DNA of 64,000 nucleotides. It comes from Ornithodoros turicata (Eukaryota; Arthropoda; Arachnida; Ixodida; Argasidae). The translations under genes were made by a program, and so were the position numbers. Below, piece by piece: positions 53,524 through 64,000 of the stretch (position 1 is its first letter; each line of letters opens with the position of its first letter). The notes beneath the pieces are model-generated. The model worked only from the letters and a program-made list of their open reading frames with translations. It did no database searches and was not told where the DNA came from. The stretch spans positions 138,572,376 to 138,636,375 of the forward strand of contig NC_088201.1 in assembly GCF_037126465.1 (NCBI RefSeq). Reading direction: 5' to 3'.

Positions 53524-54130
53524 CTAGCACATTTATGCCGGGCTATTTTACCAAAATATGCATCGCAGTGGAGATTACACACAAACCAGAAAATTGAAAG
53601 AATCACAAATGGCGCCACACAGAAACAGCAAACAAGCAATGAAGAAGGAAATAATTTGATTAGCTTGGAAAACATGGGATAGCCTGTAGACGCCTGTAGA
53701 GTATCAGTGTTGTCGAACGAAATCAGTTTCCCGTAACACGCACTTCTCGCCTGTGTCCTGTTCGGGTGCTGTGGTACTGTATAATCAGGCATGCTGATAA
53801 ATAATTATAATTTCTCGTTCATGAAAGTTGATATGAAACAACACCTGAATTGCGTGTGAAATACAAGAAGGAGTTTGTGAGTTAATATACAACGAATATA
53901 TGAATGTACAGACTGGGAAGTCGCAAGAATTAAGTTAACGTGATGTGGCACCTGCTAAAAGGCGTCGAAGGTAGAAGGTAGCTGCAGTAGCACATGGCGT
54001 CGGTGCCGCATCGAGATATGACGATCTAGCGATCCAAGGCAGGGTATCATAGTTTTTGATAATTGTTCCCAAAAATGCCTAAAAGGAGATATCGTACTTG
54101 AGAACGAAGCACAGATAATGATGTACCTAT

Positions 54131-57100
54131 AGAAGTACGATCGGGCACTGGAAACAGAACGTAATACAGTTCGAGGAGTACGCGGAGCACTCGCTTTCAA
54201 GCGATGTCAGTCGTGACGTGCGCATAGTATCCGAAGACGACGAAGGATGCAAAACAAGCCAGGCGCTGACAACAGCAAGTTGTGAGGATGTGGTGCATCG
54301 TGTTGTATCTCCCTCTTCAAGTTCTCCTGTTGAGGATCCATCCATCTCATGGTGTACCTCTGCGTCCGTTTTCGAAGAACGTTCGAACAATTGCCATGGA
54401 CTTGTAAGCGTAGCTGCATTTAAATATTTTCTCTGAACATTTATCAGGCCAAACAACGAGAATCAGTCGAGGCAGGCTACATTTAAGGACAAATACGAAC
54501 ACGCAAGCCTCCCAACACCCAAGAACCAATGAACTCTTATATCTCATATCTGACCGCAAACCAGAAGGCCCAGGTTCTAATCCTTGCGTCCTTTCTCCTG
54601 AGTTGTTTGATTTCGTTTCTTAGACTGGTGGATTTCTGCGATTCAAGAGTTTAACTGGGATAAATGTACTTTTATTGGCCAATCAAGTTTGTCTGTAAAT
54701 GAGCATTGATTTTTCAGTTAACACCACAATCAAAACTCAAACATTTCTATAGGCGTCTGGATACTCAAGCACTTCCTCTGACGACGGATCTGACGAGGAC
54801 ATCTCGATCACATCTTCAAGCCCAGATTCGGGCTCCAGTACTACAGATAAAAGACAGCAACTGGTAAGACACCTCATTATTTTTGTTTTCATTTCTTGTT
54901 TTCTTTTCTTGCATGAGATATGCAAATTCCATGTGGCTCGAAATAACATGGACATTATCTGATGTGTTGCAAATTTCCATTTCCAGAGCAACCCATCGTA
55001 TGAGGGTGCTCGACTCACTCAAGGCACCAGCCTCCTCTTGATTGTGGCACGCATCCTCAGGTACCACGATTCGAAGGAAGCTACTGATAGCTTACTCAAG
55101 ATAATCGAGGCACATCTCCCTGAGAGTACCTACCTCCCATCCACAAGATACATCTTCTTCAAGCACTTCACTGCTACTAAAGTGTTGTTTAAAGCTCACT
55201 TTTTTGGAAGTGTCTTCAATATCTGTGCAAGGACATGTCAGATGAGTCTTCGTTCCTGCCGAGCTTGAAGTGTTGCTACTCTGGCAAGGAAAATAACAGG
55301 GAGGAACTTTTTTCGTCAGGGTATTATTTCATTTTGTTGAGCTTTGATGTACAGATCAGAGACCTCATGGAGAAACATGAGACCCTGATGCAGGGGGCCA
55401 CATACACTGTTGGGGATATTATGGCCAGTCCTTCATATAGAAAGATTCACCTGGAGGGTGATGACATCACATTCACATGGAGCACAGATGGTGTACTAGT
55501 GTTTGAATCTTCCCAGTCCAGCATTTTGCCACTTTTGCTTCGGGCGAATGGGTTGCCATTCCGTGAAATAAGCAACAACCAAGTTCTTGCTGGACTATAT
55601 ATGGTTTGGACACACAAGCCGAATATGAACACATTTCAGAAGCCATTTGTGGAGGAGGTGAATGCTTTTTCCACAAATGGCTTCACGCGGGTTTCAAAAT
55701 CTGGTGAACAGAAATGCTCAAAGATCAAGAGATAAACTGATGTTCTGAGGCTGGAACAACATAGAGGGGACAGATACAAACAAAGCCTCAAATTGCCTAA
55801 GAAATCAACGATGAAAGATGAAAGTCACTGAAAAGGTTAGCCAGCTGTAGGGATCGAACCCACATCTTCTGGATTGCCGGTCCAGGGCTCTACCAATTGA
55901 GCTAAGCTAACACGCCTCTCCAGCGACTTTCGGGGTGCGTCATCTGAAGATGTGGGTTCGATCCAGAAGTTCGATCCGGCAATCCAGAAGATGTGGGTTC
56001 GATCCCTACAGCTGGCTAACCTTTTCAGTGACTTTCATCTTTCATCGTTGATTTCTTAGGCAATTTGAGGCTTTGTTTGTATCTGTCCCCTCTATGTTGT
56101 TCCAGCCTCAGAACATCAGTTTATCTCTTGTTCAACAGGTGCCGCTTGCGTCGATTTCCGTCGTATGAATGTGTGTATGAGTGAGCAAAAATGTAAGAGT
56201 GAAAGGAGGGTGAGTGAGAGTGAGTGGCTGGTTTGTCGTCCCTTCAGATGACGCACCCCGAAAGTCGCTGGAGAGGCGTGTTAGCTTAGCTCAATTGGTA
56301 GAGCCCTGGACCGGCAATCCAGAAGATGTGGGTTCGATCCCTACAGCTGGCTAACCTTTTCAGTGACTTTCATCTTTCATCGTTGCTCAAAGATTTTTGC
56401 AAGGCCTTGCAGTGTAGATAGTGTAGCAAGGTGGATGATGTTAAATATGACGCAGTTTAACGGAAAAGAGGGACGCCCTTGGTGTGAGCATGAAGGCGAA
56501 GATGTTCAAGTACGAAATGGCCATGTTCGGGTCTATCCTGTTTCAAAGCAACAAATGGTGGAGCGAAGTGATGAAAGCATCAAGGAACATGCTGATGTGG
56601 CGGAGGAGAGTGGAATTCGTAGTGGAGGTGTCAAAGGTCATACTGTGCTGTTCTTGCTTTCATTCTTTAGTGTCGCTTCGGGTTTCGTGGTAGATTACAT
56701 CCACGCTGTATGTTTGGGTTTCGTCCGAACAAGAGCGTGCATGTGGTTCAATATCAGATCGGAGGGAAAATCCCCGAAATAGACTCCAGAGTCTGAAGTC
56801 TGTTTGCGAGATTTCTAGACTTGCACGATGCGTAAAGCAATGGAAGTATTGAAAGGCCTCCGAGCGGAGAAACTTCTTGCTATTCTTTTCACGAATGGTT
56901 TAGAAAGGCCATCCTGCCCCTCAAGAAATATTACATAAACTGGATGAAGTTTGTGCAGGTGATGGCAGTGACACTTCACAGATTACACGTTGTACGTCAT
57001 GAGCTTTTCAGCTTCCTCAGTGAATACCAGTCTTTGTATAGGAGGGAGAAAATGACTTATAATGCACACCTACTTCTCCACATGATAGATAGCGTGAGGA

Positions 57101-57555
57101 ACTGGGGGCCATTATGGGGCCTCGGCTTGTCAAATTCGTTCACGGAACACGTCACGTGGGAACACCGATCTGTGACAAATACCTGCTATCCCTGCAGCTT
57201 CCTAGTGTATTCCGTAGTGACCAAGCTTCTGAGGAAAGCCTGAGAGAACTTTTCGACGAACTAATGAAATGTTTGAAACGCCACATGTTTGTTGACAACT
57301 GTGCAAGAGTTCTTGTTTATGGGAGGGGGACAGTAGAAGGTAACAGTGTTGCGTACAGAAAAATGTCATGTGGTCTCTTCACGTTTCGCACTCAACATTT
57401 GGACAGGTCCCGTCGAAGCAATTCATACATAATAAATGGAAATGTATTGGCAAGAATTGTAAAAATAATTGTTACGTGTACGAATACTCCATGACTGCCA
57501 GTGCCGCAAAGATGTTACAGTTGAAGCCGAAGCCAAGATCACTTGGAATGTGATA
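54131..57555 (+). pseudogene. tnp2-type (CACTA/EnSpm-like) transposase pseudogene
   Basis: Exons at about 54131-54403, 54753-54863 and from 54987 onward join in phase. The protein starts with an acidic Ser-rich region, then YEGARLTQGTSLLLIVARIL, PSTRYIFFKHF, ITFTWSTDGVLVFESSQSSI, GLYMVWTHKPNMNTFQKPF, the core DSVARWMMLNMTQFNG with WCEHEGE, VDYIHAVCLGFVR, and NAHLLLHMIDSVRNWGPLWG. This order is that of Transposase_21 (tnp2) proteins found as transposons in many animals. It is broken by a frameshift near 55240, a 658-bp SINE composite (55726-56383), several stops, and a frameshift near 57110. Before the SINE insertion the frame across 55725/56384 was continuous. Confidence 0.8.
55715..56394. 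mobile_element. Composite of inverted family-A SINEs
   Basis: The insert is 55726-56383, flanked by the 11-bp direct repeat TGCTCAAAGAT (55715-55725 and 56384-56394). It contains a minus-strand SINE (tRNA-like head 55835-55917, body to 55726), a partial plus-strand SINE (about 55950-56130) whose body is the inverse of the first, about 110 bp of other sequence, and a plus-strand SINE head (56275-56383). The tRNA-like units have A box TTAGCTCAATTGGTAGAG and B box GGTTCGATCCC, with a non-tRNA C33. Confidence 0.8.
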
Positions 57556-58189
57556 ATCTCCCACGGGGTGAAAGACTCACCACTGAAAGCGCTGTGCAAA
57601 GCCAGTGAAATATATTGGGAAAAACTGAGAATGTGAGATACTTTTTCGCCGATATATACATATAATGCATAAAATGGGAGCTTCTGAAGGGGTTAAAGGG
57701 ACCGAAAAGTGAATATAAACCTATCGAAACTTTATGTTCAGCGAAAAGCTTGAACCTTCAAAAGTTCAAATATCAAAGAACTCCGCTGAAATCGCTGTAG
57801 TTTTTCTGCAATCGAATTTTCCATAATTGCATGTCCAGGGACCTAGTAGGAAACCGAGCAGTCTGTCAACAATTGCATGACCCCGCGCCATCTGTCGAGG
57901 ACTCATGTAATACACGCACTTCCGGGCGCTTATCCGGTGAAAACGAAAATGGCAGTGGGCATTTATGACCACTTTCTACGTCGAGAATGTCGAGCCTCTT
58001 GGACATGAGTGCGCTGGAATTCCGCATTCGAGAACTGTCGCTCACACAGAACTGTTATTCGTGCGCTAGCGTGCTGGAAAGTGTGTTCTTCGCAGCAGAA
58101 GATTCCTCGTCCAGAGATTAATCGGAGTCACATTCGTCCTCAGCAGTAGCTCACCGTGCCGTGAACATGAACTGCTTTGTGAAATTTCC

Positions 58190-58543
58190 ATGTATCAGGG
58201 AGAAGCACTTGTGCAAGCCGAAACAAGCGCTGTTTTTTCGTCGTGCAGGGGTTCATGTTTGAAATGCAAACCGACGGATACTACGGATGGATACTACGGT
58301 TTTTGCTGCCGAGGGGTAGAGAATGCGTGTGAAAAGCAGACAGACGATTGCATCAGAACTAACGAATATTTCGAAATACTGTGCCTTGACACCTGCAGTG
58401 TAGTGAAGTACTGCAAGTGTCTTTTACATACATCCGAGAAACCGAAGAGCATGGCAACATACACGGCAGCGCCGTGTGGTCTTTACGCGCTACTTGAACG
58501 GAAAATCCTTATTTCTTCAGGAACAGCATATTATAATTACTAG
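58190..58543 (+). pseudogene. Cys-rich opposite-strand frame in the THAP/TTAA transposon
   Basis: 117 codons are open, with [40 protein letters not shown] and YCKCLLHT. The CC, C, CI...F..CL pattern resembles the Cys-rich ballast-type domain (as in P2X7 tails and several transposon proteins). Copy A has a frame-disrupted version at 36436-36680. Its strand is opposite to the THAP transposase, so the element may have had two convergent genes. The function is not established. Confidence 0.4.
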
Positions 58544-60586
58544 TTTGTTCCTGGAGGGTTAAGTAACCTGTGGGCATAGATGTATTTGTAGGTTATACTC
58601 ATGTCTCAATTGAGTCCCATGTGAGGAGTAAGATAATTTTCATCAGTGTCATTCACTTGAACTGTGTTCATAACCTTTTAGTATACTTCTTAGTGACCAC
58701 GTTTCCAAATGTCAACGAATAATTGAACCAAGATTGGGATCTAACACTTAATTAACTCTGTTTTGCTAAACGGAGTAGTACTTGTAACTCATTCATTATC
58801 ACGTCACCCATTAGACGTCACCAACTAACATTTGTAAAGAAGGACTTGAGGGCTGACTTCAAGTATTATCAACCCTTGATCTGGTTTCAAAGTTAACCAT
58901 GCACCATTGGTGTGCATAGTACTCCAAAATGGCTAAATAATTTATTGCATAAGTTCTCTGTTACTGTAATTGAGATGTACTTTTGTAAAGTACTTTTGAC
59001 AGCCCGACAAATTGAAACTGGCTTCAGTGTACACTACAAATGCATCGTAACATTTAATTGAAATATAATATAAGAGCAGAAGCAACATATTGTCACAACT
59101 CAAACTATATCTTTCTTTTTTATTGTCCAGGGATTTAGGAAACAGTGTAGGACTTCCTGCCCTCTGATGTTTTGACGTACTTGATAGAGTTGTAAAACCT
59201 GCAACAAAATAAACAAGACATATAAACAGTTTCGTCTTTCCCTTTTGAATTTAACAAGCTAGTTATATTTTACCATTTGTTCACTTTTGTATTCTCTGCT
59301 GGTGAAAAGATTACAGGAACAATAATGCTGCAGATCGAACAATGACCTGTCATCTTGATGAAGATCAGAACATTTCTTCAGGCATGCTAAGTGAGACAAA
59401 AGAAATGTACAATGAAGGTTGTACAAAAACAGCAAATCTCCGTCGATTAAAACTTTATATATGTAGATGTTACCACATCGTGTAGTTTCCATCCAAAAGT
59501 AGGACTAAGCAAGGTTGTTTGGTAGGCTGTTGGCATGTCGATGTGCTATACCGTTACAGCACATCAATATAGATGGGGGGCAAACACAGTAGACAGCGTG
59601 ATGGCTCTCAAACTCAAGTGAAGATTTATTCAACAGAACAAGAAACCGAAAGCATGAGTATAGAGAAAGGCAGTACCCATGCAGTGTATTGTGAACCACA
59701 TTAATCTCTGAGAAGGTAGGATCGGAAGAGCAATAAAGAGAAATGACAGTTGCGTCCGAGATAGGGGAACTCTGCAAATTTCGGACCAGTATGATGTGGT
59801 AACCTTGCATGGCTCACTGCAGCTCTGACACACATTCAACAATTTCAGTAGTGGGACTTCAAAGACAACGAACGTTTGCTGTTTCACTGGGCATTCAAGT
59901 GTAGAGGATGCATCTCTAGAAAATTAATTAGCGTTCCTTAGTCATAAAGTCACAACTACATCTCAACAGGAAGTATTCTTGTACCCTTCAAACAAGCTAG
60001 TAGTTCTCACCAGTTTCTTCTCCCCTTGTTGACGTCATACGAATGTTCTGCACCTGTCCAAAGACTAAAAAAAATGTCACAAAGTCTGCAACACGTAACA
60101 AATCTAGTGTTTCCATCTGTGGACTTTGCATACCTGTTTTCAGCTATTTCTGTCATGTCAGTGCCTGGATCACACACACACACGAAACAGTTTTGCGCCA
60201 CTTCAACACTGGAAGGCCCCTAAAATAAAAATTGTTGATGTTGACGATGTTGAGTACGGGACAAGTAGGATAACATAAGTTAAATGGAATACGTCGTCGC
60301 TATATTATAATTTATACATGTGTGATGCCTGTACATACCTAAGACGTTGTGTTGAACTCGTCACCTCGGTGAAGCAAAATCACTGTCTACTGAACGGCAG
60401 TTTCCTTCGGACGTCTTCGCAATTCGCCTTCTACGGCATCTTCTTAGTCATCGGCAGCAAAATGAGCTCAGCACACACGACACGACTGCTACATCTAATA
60501 ACCGAGTGTTTCGAACCACATTCGTTTTCGCGCACTCTCCTCTTGAATCTTGTGGTAGAAAACGACCGCCGCCGATGGTGAACGAA

Positions 60587-60798
60587 CATGATTTTTGCTG
60601 ATAAAATGGTTAAAAAGCAAGCAAGCTGGTGGCTAAGATCCATGACGAAAACCCGAGACTGGGAAAAAGACGAAAAACAGACGACACAACACAAAGTCTC
60701 AAGTCTCAAGTCACAAACACAAGTCTCTTTGAGACTTTGTGTTGTGTCGTCTGTTTTTCGCCTTTTCCCCAGTCTCGGGTTTTCGTCATGATTTTTGC
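60587..60798 (+). mobile_element. Hairpin insertion with 12-bp target duplication (empty site known)
   Basis: Arms 60641-60702 and 60729-60790 pair over 62 bp with two mismatches (outer end CATGACGAAAACCCGAGACT). A leader with GCAAGCAAGCTGGTGGC precedes them. CATGATTTTTGC is duplicated at 60587-60598 and 60787-60798. Copy A of the host transposon (around 38986-39000) has a single CATGATTTTTGC, the uninterrupted site. Confidence 0.85.
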
Positions 60799-61324
60799 AT
60801 CCCCGCACACCAAAACTACACCAGGCATATTTAGGCCTCTCGAATAATTGACACAACAACCACGAACATGTCATTCACTTCTCTTCGCGCGACCAACACG
60901 ACCACCCACGACGTAAACAATAAACGCGATAACACAGACGGCCTCGCAGATGGCGCGGCGGATCGTAGCTCGTAGCGGCGAAGTAGCTGAACGCTTTATT
61001 AACGTAAAAGCTATAGAAGTGAGCGTCATTTTTAAAATGGTGCTTAGCTGTAAGATAATGTGCGTCAGCTTTGTTCTCTACAAAATTAACTCTCACGTGG
61101 TAAGGGTTGACCAATCCCTGGGAGCCCTGGACCTGAAACCCAAGTTGCTCTTTTTCGCCGTTCGCTGGCAGCACCGTCCATGTTCCGGCAATCTTCAAAA
61201 TATTTATACGTAAAAAATATACGGAATTGAGAAGTAATGCTTTCTGTATCTTATCAAACAACGATGTTGTGCACGACAGTGGGCAAAAATATGGGGGTTA
61301 TTTTTCACTTTTCGGTCCCTTTAA

Positions 61325-61693
61325 GGATGTACCTCGTGGGGGAGGGATATTTACGCCTTGAAGCTACCGGAATGGAAGTCAATGTTCCGCCCTCTTCTAC
61401 CCAAGATTGTTTGCTCCTATTTTTTCTAGGCTCCTTTTGGTCGTTCTTTGGACTTTCTGTGTACTGATGTCATTTCAAAGTCCCCCCCCCCCCAGAACAA
61501 GGAAGTCCAAACATACTCAAGAAACTTTCTTTGGTATGACCTCTATGGGCATTTAAGAAAAAGAAAAGCTAAAGGATGTCTATTGTCCAATTGTCCATAG
61601 AAAATCAAAGTCGTAAGAAAACCCAAAGAAGCCAAAGAAAGTCAAGTGATCTCAATAGAGAGGCAAATTAAATTTCCATAAGGGCGGAAGTCT
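61325..61693. other. No recognisable gene
   Basis: A poly-C run occurs near 61482-61493; otherwise nothing is recognised. Confidence 0.4.
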
Positions 61694-63140
61694 GTTTATT
61701 TATTTATTTTCAGTACCTCAAATGCCCCCCTGGGGCGATACATGAGGGCGGAAAAGAAGCATCCAACACTTAATACAAATTGACAATAGTGCACTTATTA
61801 ACAATAAAGGTAAGTAGCTAATGTGGCTCGAAATGATGCATGATCGAAGGTGGATACGAGTGACTGAGCCAAGTCGTTGTAGTCGGAGATTATTTGGGGG
61901 AAAATGATTTCATGAAGTAGGAGTTGTTACAAGTAATAGACTGTATTTTACAGGAATGGTCTAATATAGATGAGATGTAACTGGCTGGACGTATGAACGA
62001 AGGGCTAATCGATTATCCGTAATATAGTTTATGGAAGAGACACAGGCGAGGAAGCTTCCTACGCTGGTAGAATGCAGGCAGACCAAGAGACGATTTAAGT
62101 AACGTGATACTGGATGGATACGAGTAATTAGAAATAATAAATCTAGTAGCACGATTCTGAACAGATTCAAGGAGATCGCCATGATTAGCGCGGTGTGGGT
62201 CCCAGATGCTGGAAGCATACTCAAGTTTGGGCCGGATCAAAGTCTGATATGCAAGACATCTGACCGAGGCCGGTGCTAGCCGTAGAGTCCGACGAAGAAA
62301 GCCCAGGGCACGATTTGGATTACTGACAATGCCATGAATGTGGTCAGACCAAGAAAGGTTAGTGGAAAGGGTAAGACCCAAGTATTTAAAGGAGGTAGAA
62401 AAAGGGCCGGGAGAGGGCCCAATGTGATACTGATGGGTCATAGTCGACCTGGACCGAGAAAATGGGAGGTAGCAACATTTGGAAGCGTTTAGTGGTAGCA
62501 GCCAGACAGAACACCAGTCGTAGATTGAGTTAAGGTCCCGCTGAAGAGCCATCCTGTCAGAAGGAGAACGTATATGTCGATAAAGGACACAGTCGTCAGC
62601 AGAGAGCCTGATAGAGGATGTTAAGGGATTTGGAAGATGGTTGATAAAGATGAGAAACAATAGAGGTTCAAGAACTGAACCCTGTGGGAACCAGGAAGAA
62701 ACAGGAATGAAAGGAGAAAGGGTATGGGCAACACATGTAGCCTGTGACTGGTAGGATTGGTAACTCTGGATCCAGCGAAGAACATTATGGTAGATATTAA
62801 GGAGAGAGAGCTTATGAATGATAGAAGTGCAAGGGTGCAGGCGATGAATGAGACCCGCGTGAGACACAGAGTCGAAAGATTTTCGGAAATCAAGAACGAT
62901 GGAGTCCGTCTGCGTAGAGTTATCCATCTGAGATGTGATATCAAAGATAAATGAGGCTAATTGTGTTTCACAGGAAAAACCTTTACGAAACCCGTGTTGA
63001 AATGGGAAGGAGTAGTTGTTATATTCCAAATGATGTGAGAGTGCAGAATAAATAATGTGTTCGAGTATCTTGCAGCGTATGCTTGTTAATGAAATGGGTC
63101 GATAATTCAGGGGCGATGACCTGTCTCCGCACTTAAAAAC
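61694..63140 (-). mobile_element. CR1-like LINE, 5'-truncated
   Basis: On the minus strand the RT is readable from VFKCGDRSSPLNYRPISLTS (63135-63080) through an open 338-codon block (63029-62013). Motifs: HGFRKGFSCETQL, LDFRKSFDSVSHAGL (motif A), PQGSVLEPLLFLIFINHL (motif B), SADDCVLYR (YADD box with Tyr to Ser), FKYLGLTLSTNLSWSDHI, and the tail CLFHKLYYG, RPASYISSILDHSC. A stop and a frame change follow near 61910. The 3' UTR ends in CTGAAAATAAATAAATAAAC at 61694-61713. The block around 62013-63029 is unusually intact, but the upstream stop and missing endonuclease show it is not active. Confidence 0.88.
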
Positions 63141-64000
63141 CGGAAGTTATTTCCATACTCATCGGAGCACAAGCGTTATGGCTTCTGTAACAGCGATGGT
63201 AATTTGATTTCTGAGCTCAGCCAGATTGGCAGGAAATCGTCGAACACACGCAGATCTTTGAAACCCCACTGGAACAAAATCAATAGTTGTCGAATCTATG
63301 GATCAATGTGGCCAAGCAGTAGACTCTCCTTCATAAGCCATTGGCGCGAGGAACAGCCATCAAGAAACTCTAATACTTCTGGGTTGTAATGAGCGCTGGG
63401 CCATCCTGTTGACAGTGCTGTACTACAATATGCTACTTAAGTTAGTGATGTCATAAACATTCCAAATACATAAAGTGTGCACGCTTGCAAAGTTGTAACG
63501 TCCTCGTAAGACCTTGTATTTTCATCAAAGAACGTTTAACAATGGAATCGGGTATCTCCTGTCCTCTTGGTGCACCTCATTCACCATGGCCAAGATAGAG
63601 TTATTGTTGTTCTGGAGCGCTCTCACCTTCAGTCGAAGCCATAGCACGATGTTCTGGTCACAACAACAACCATAAATACACTGATGATGATGAATGGGAA
63701 AATTCGCCACCTAGGTTGTGGCGCACTACCCCAATGCCGACAGGACGGTGCCGTTCTGGTCACATATCTGTATAGGCGCTTCGGAAACCCAAGGCCTTTT
63801 GGTTTTGGCGGTTCATCCCTCCCCCACTTTGGGTAACAGTTAACCTTGTGCCATAAATAAACCAAAAACAGATAAACAAGGTAATCTCTTATGCTTTCAC
63901 CGCTTGGCTTTCCAAACACATAATTTGAAGAACAACAGCCCAGGCTCCGCATGAACAGGCAGAAGACTAATTCATACTCATTGACTAAAAACGCATTGCT
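63141..64000. other. No supported gene
   Basis: The first 60-80 bp may be decayed LINE sequence. A 107-codon minus-strand frame (63952-63629) contains PKPKGLGFPKRLYRYVTRTA but no known domain. The sequence around 63660-63860 (GATGATGATGAATGGGAAAA with a downstream CCATAAATAAACCAAAAACA tail) looks like a dispersed repeat end. Confidence 0.35.

Larger units (their letters stand above)
57693..61324 (-). mobile_element. THAP-encoding TTAA transposon, copy B (Kolobok-like)
   Basis: The body is 57697-61320, with the same AGGGACCGAAAAGTGA ends as copy A and TTAA on both sides (57693-57696, 61321-61324). It aligns with copy A over almost the whole length at about 90% identity by eye. Differences are segments present only in B (about 57970-58250), segments present only in A (about 36700-36900) and a 200-bp hairpin insertion only in B (60599-60798). 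The minus-strand coding remnants are the same as in [31 protein letters not shown] and FVVFEVPLLKLLNVCQSCSE. A plus-strand frame near the left end (58256-58543) is Cys-rich. Confidence 0.75.

Noticed and set aside
1..64000. CRISPR array, bacterial operon or integrated virus
   Set aside because: No direct-repeat/spacer array, no ribosome binding sites or operon packing, and no viral structural or replication genes were recognised. Introns and SINEs show eukaryotic DNA.

Overview
This is a window of animal nuclear DNA, not a bacterial or viral one. Genes are split by GT-AG introns, coding density is very low, and most of the sequence is interspersed repeats: tRNA-derived SINEs, non-LTR retrotransposons, Penelope-like elements (PLEs), mariner, hAT, TTAA-target and CACTA/tnp2-type DNA transposons, and many foldbacks. 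The repeat mix and the protein families fit a chelicerate arthropod, most likely an ixodid tick. The clade is inferred from family resemblance only.

The one host gene I can assemble end to end is msrA, peptide-methionine (S)-S-oxide reductase, on the + strand from 16019 to 41103. It has four exons (16019-16096, 17513-17682, 31796-32047, 40893-41103) whose phases join to a 236-codon reading frame. The catalytic position, where MsrA has Cys before Phe-Trp, is an in-frame TGA (17579-17581). The 3' UTR, 138 nt after the stop, contains a hairpin with every hallmark of a form-2 SECIS element (41231-41300). The gene is therefore read as a selenocysteine-containing MsrA. It also has a presequence-like N-terminus and a second in-frame Met, so mitochondrial and cytosolic forms are possible. 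The upstream 400 bp is GC-rich and holds a YY1-type ATGGCGGC motif.

Layout: 1-2.2 kb nothing recognised; 2.2-4.5 kb remnant of a THAP-domain transposase gene (+); 7.5-8.0 kb hAT MITE; 8.8-9.8 kb SINE and inverted-repeat element; 11.1-12.0 kb hAT element with internal minisatellite; 13.4-14.0 kb TTAA element; 15.0-15.4 kb SINEs; 15.6-41.4 kb msrA with introns of 1.4, 14.1 and 8.8 kb. Intron 2 carries two head-to-head PLE fragments (one split by a LINE), SINEs and a TTAA element. Intron 3 carries a mariner, a mariner fragment, a PLE-like hairpin insertion and a 3.35-kb THAP/TTAA transposon.

Downstream: LINE reverse transcriptase fragments (43.4-44.4, 46.0-46.6 and 61.7-63.1 kb), a 1.6-kb giant foldback (47.06-48.65 kb), a hAT element (48.96-49.66 kb), a 288-bp near-perfect palindrome (51.2-51.5 kb), one unassigned minus-strand coding exon (53.4 kb), a tnp2-type transposase pseudogene (54.1-57.6 kb) broken by a SINE composite, and a second copy of the THAP/TTAA transposon (57.7-61.3 kb). 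The two THAP/TTAA copies act as filled and empty sites for a hairpin insertion at 60.6-60.8 kb, which defines a family of hairpin insertions with 12-bp target duplications.
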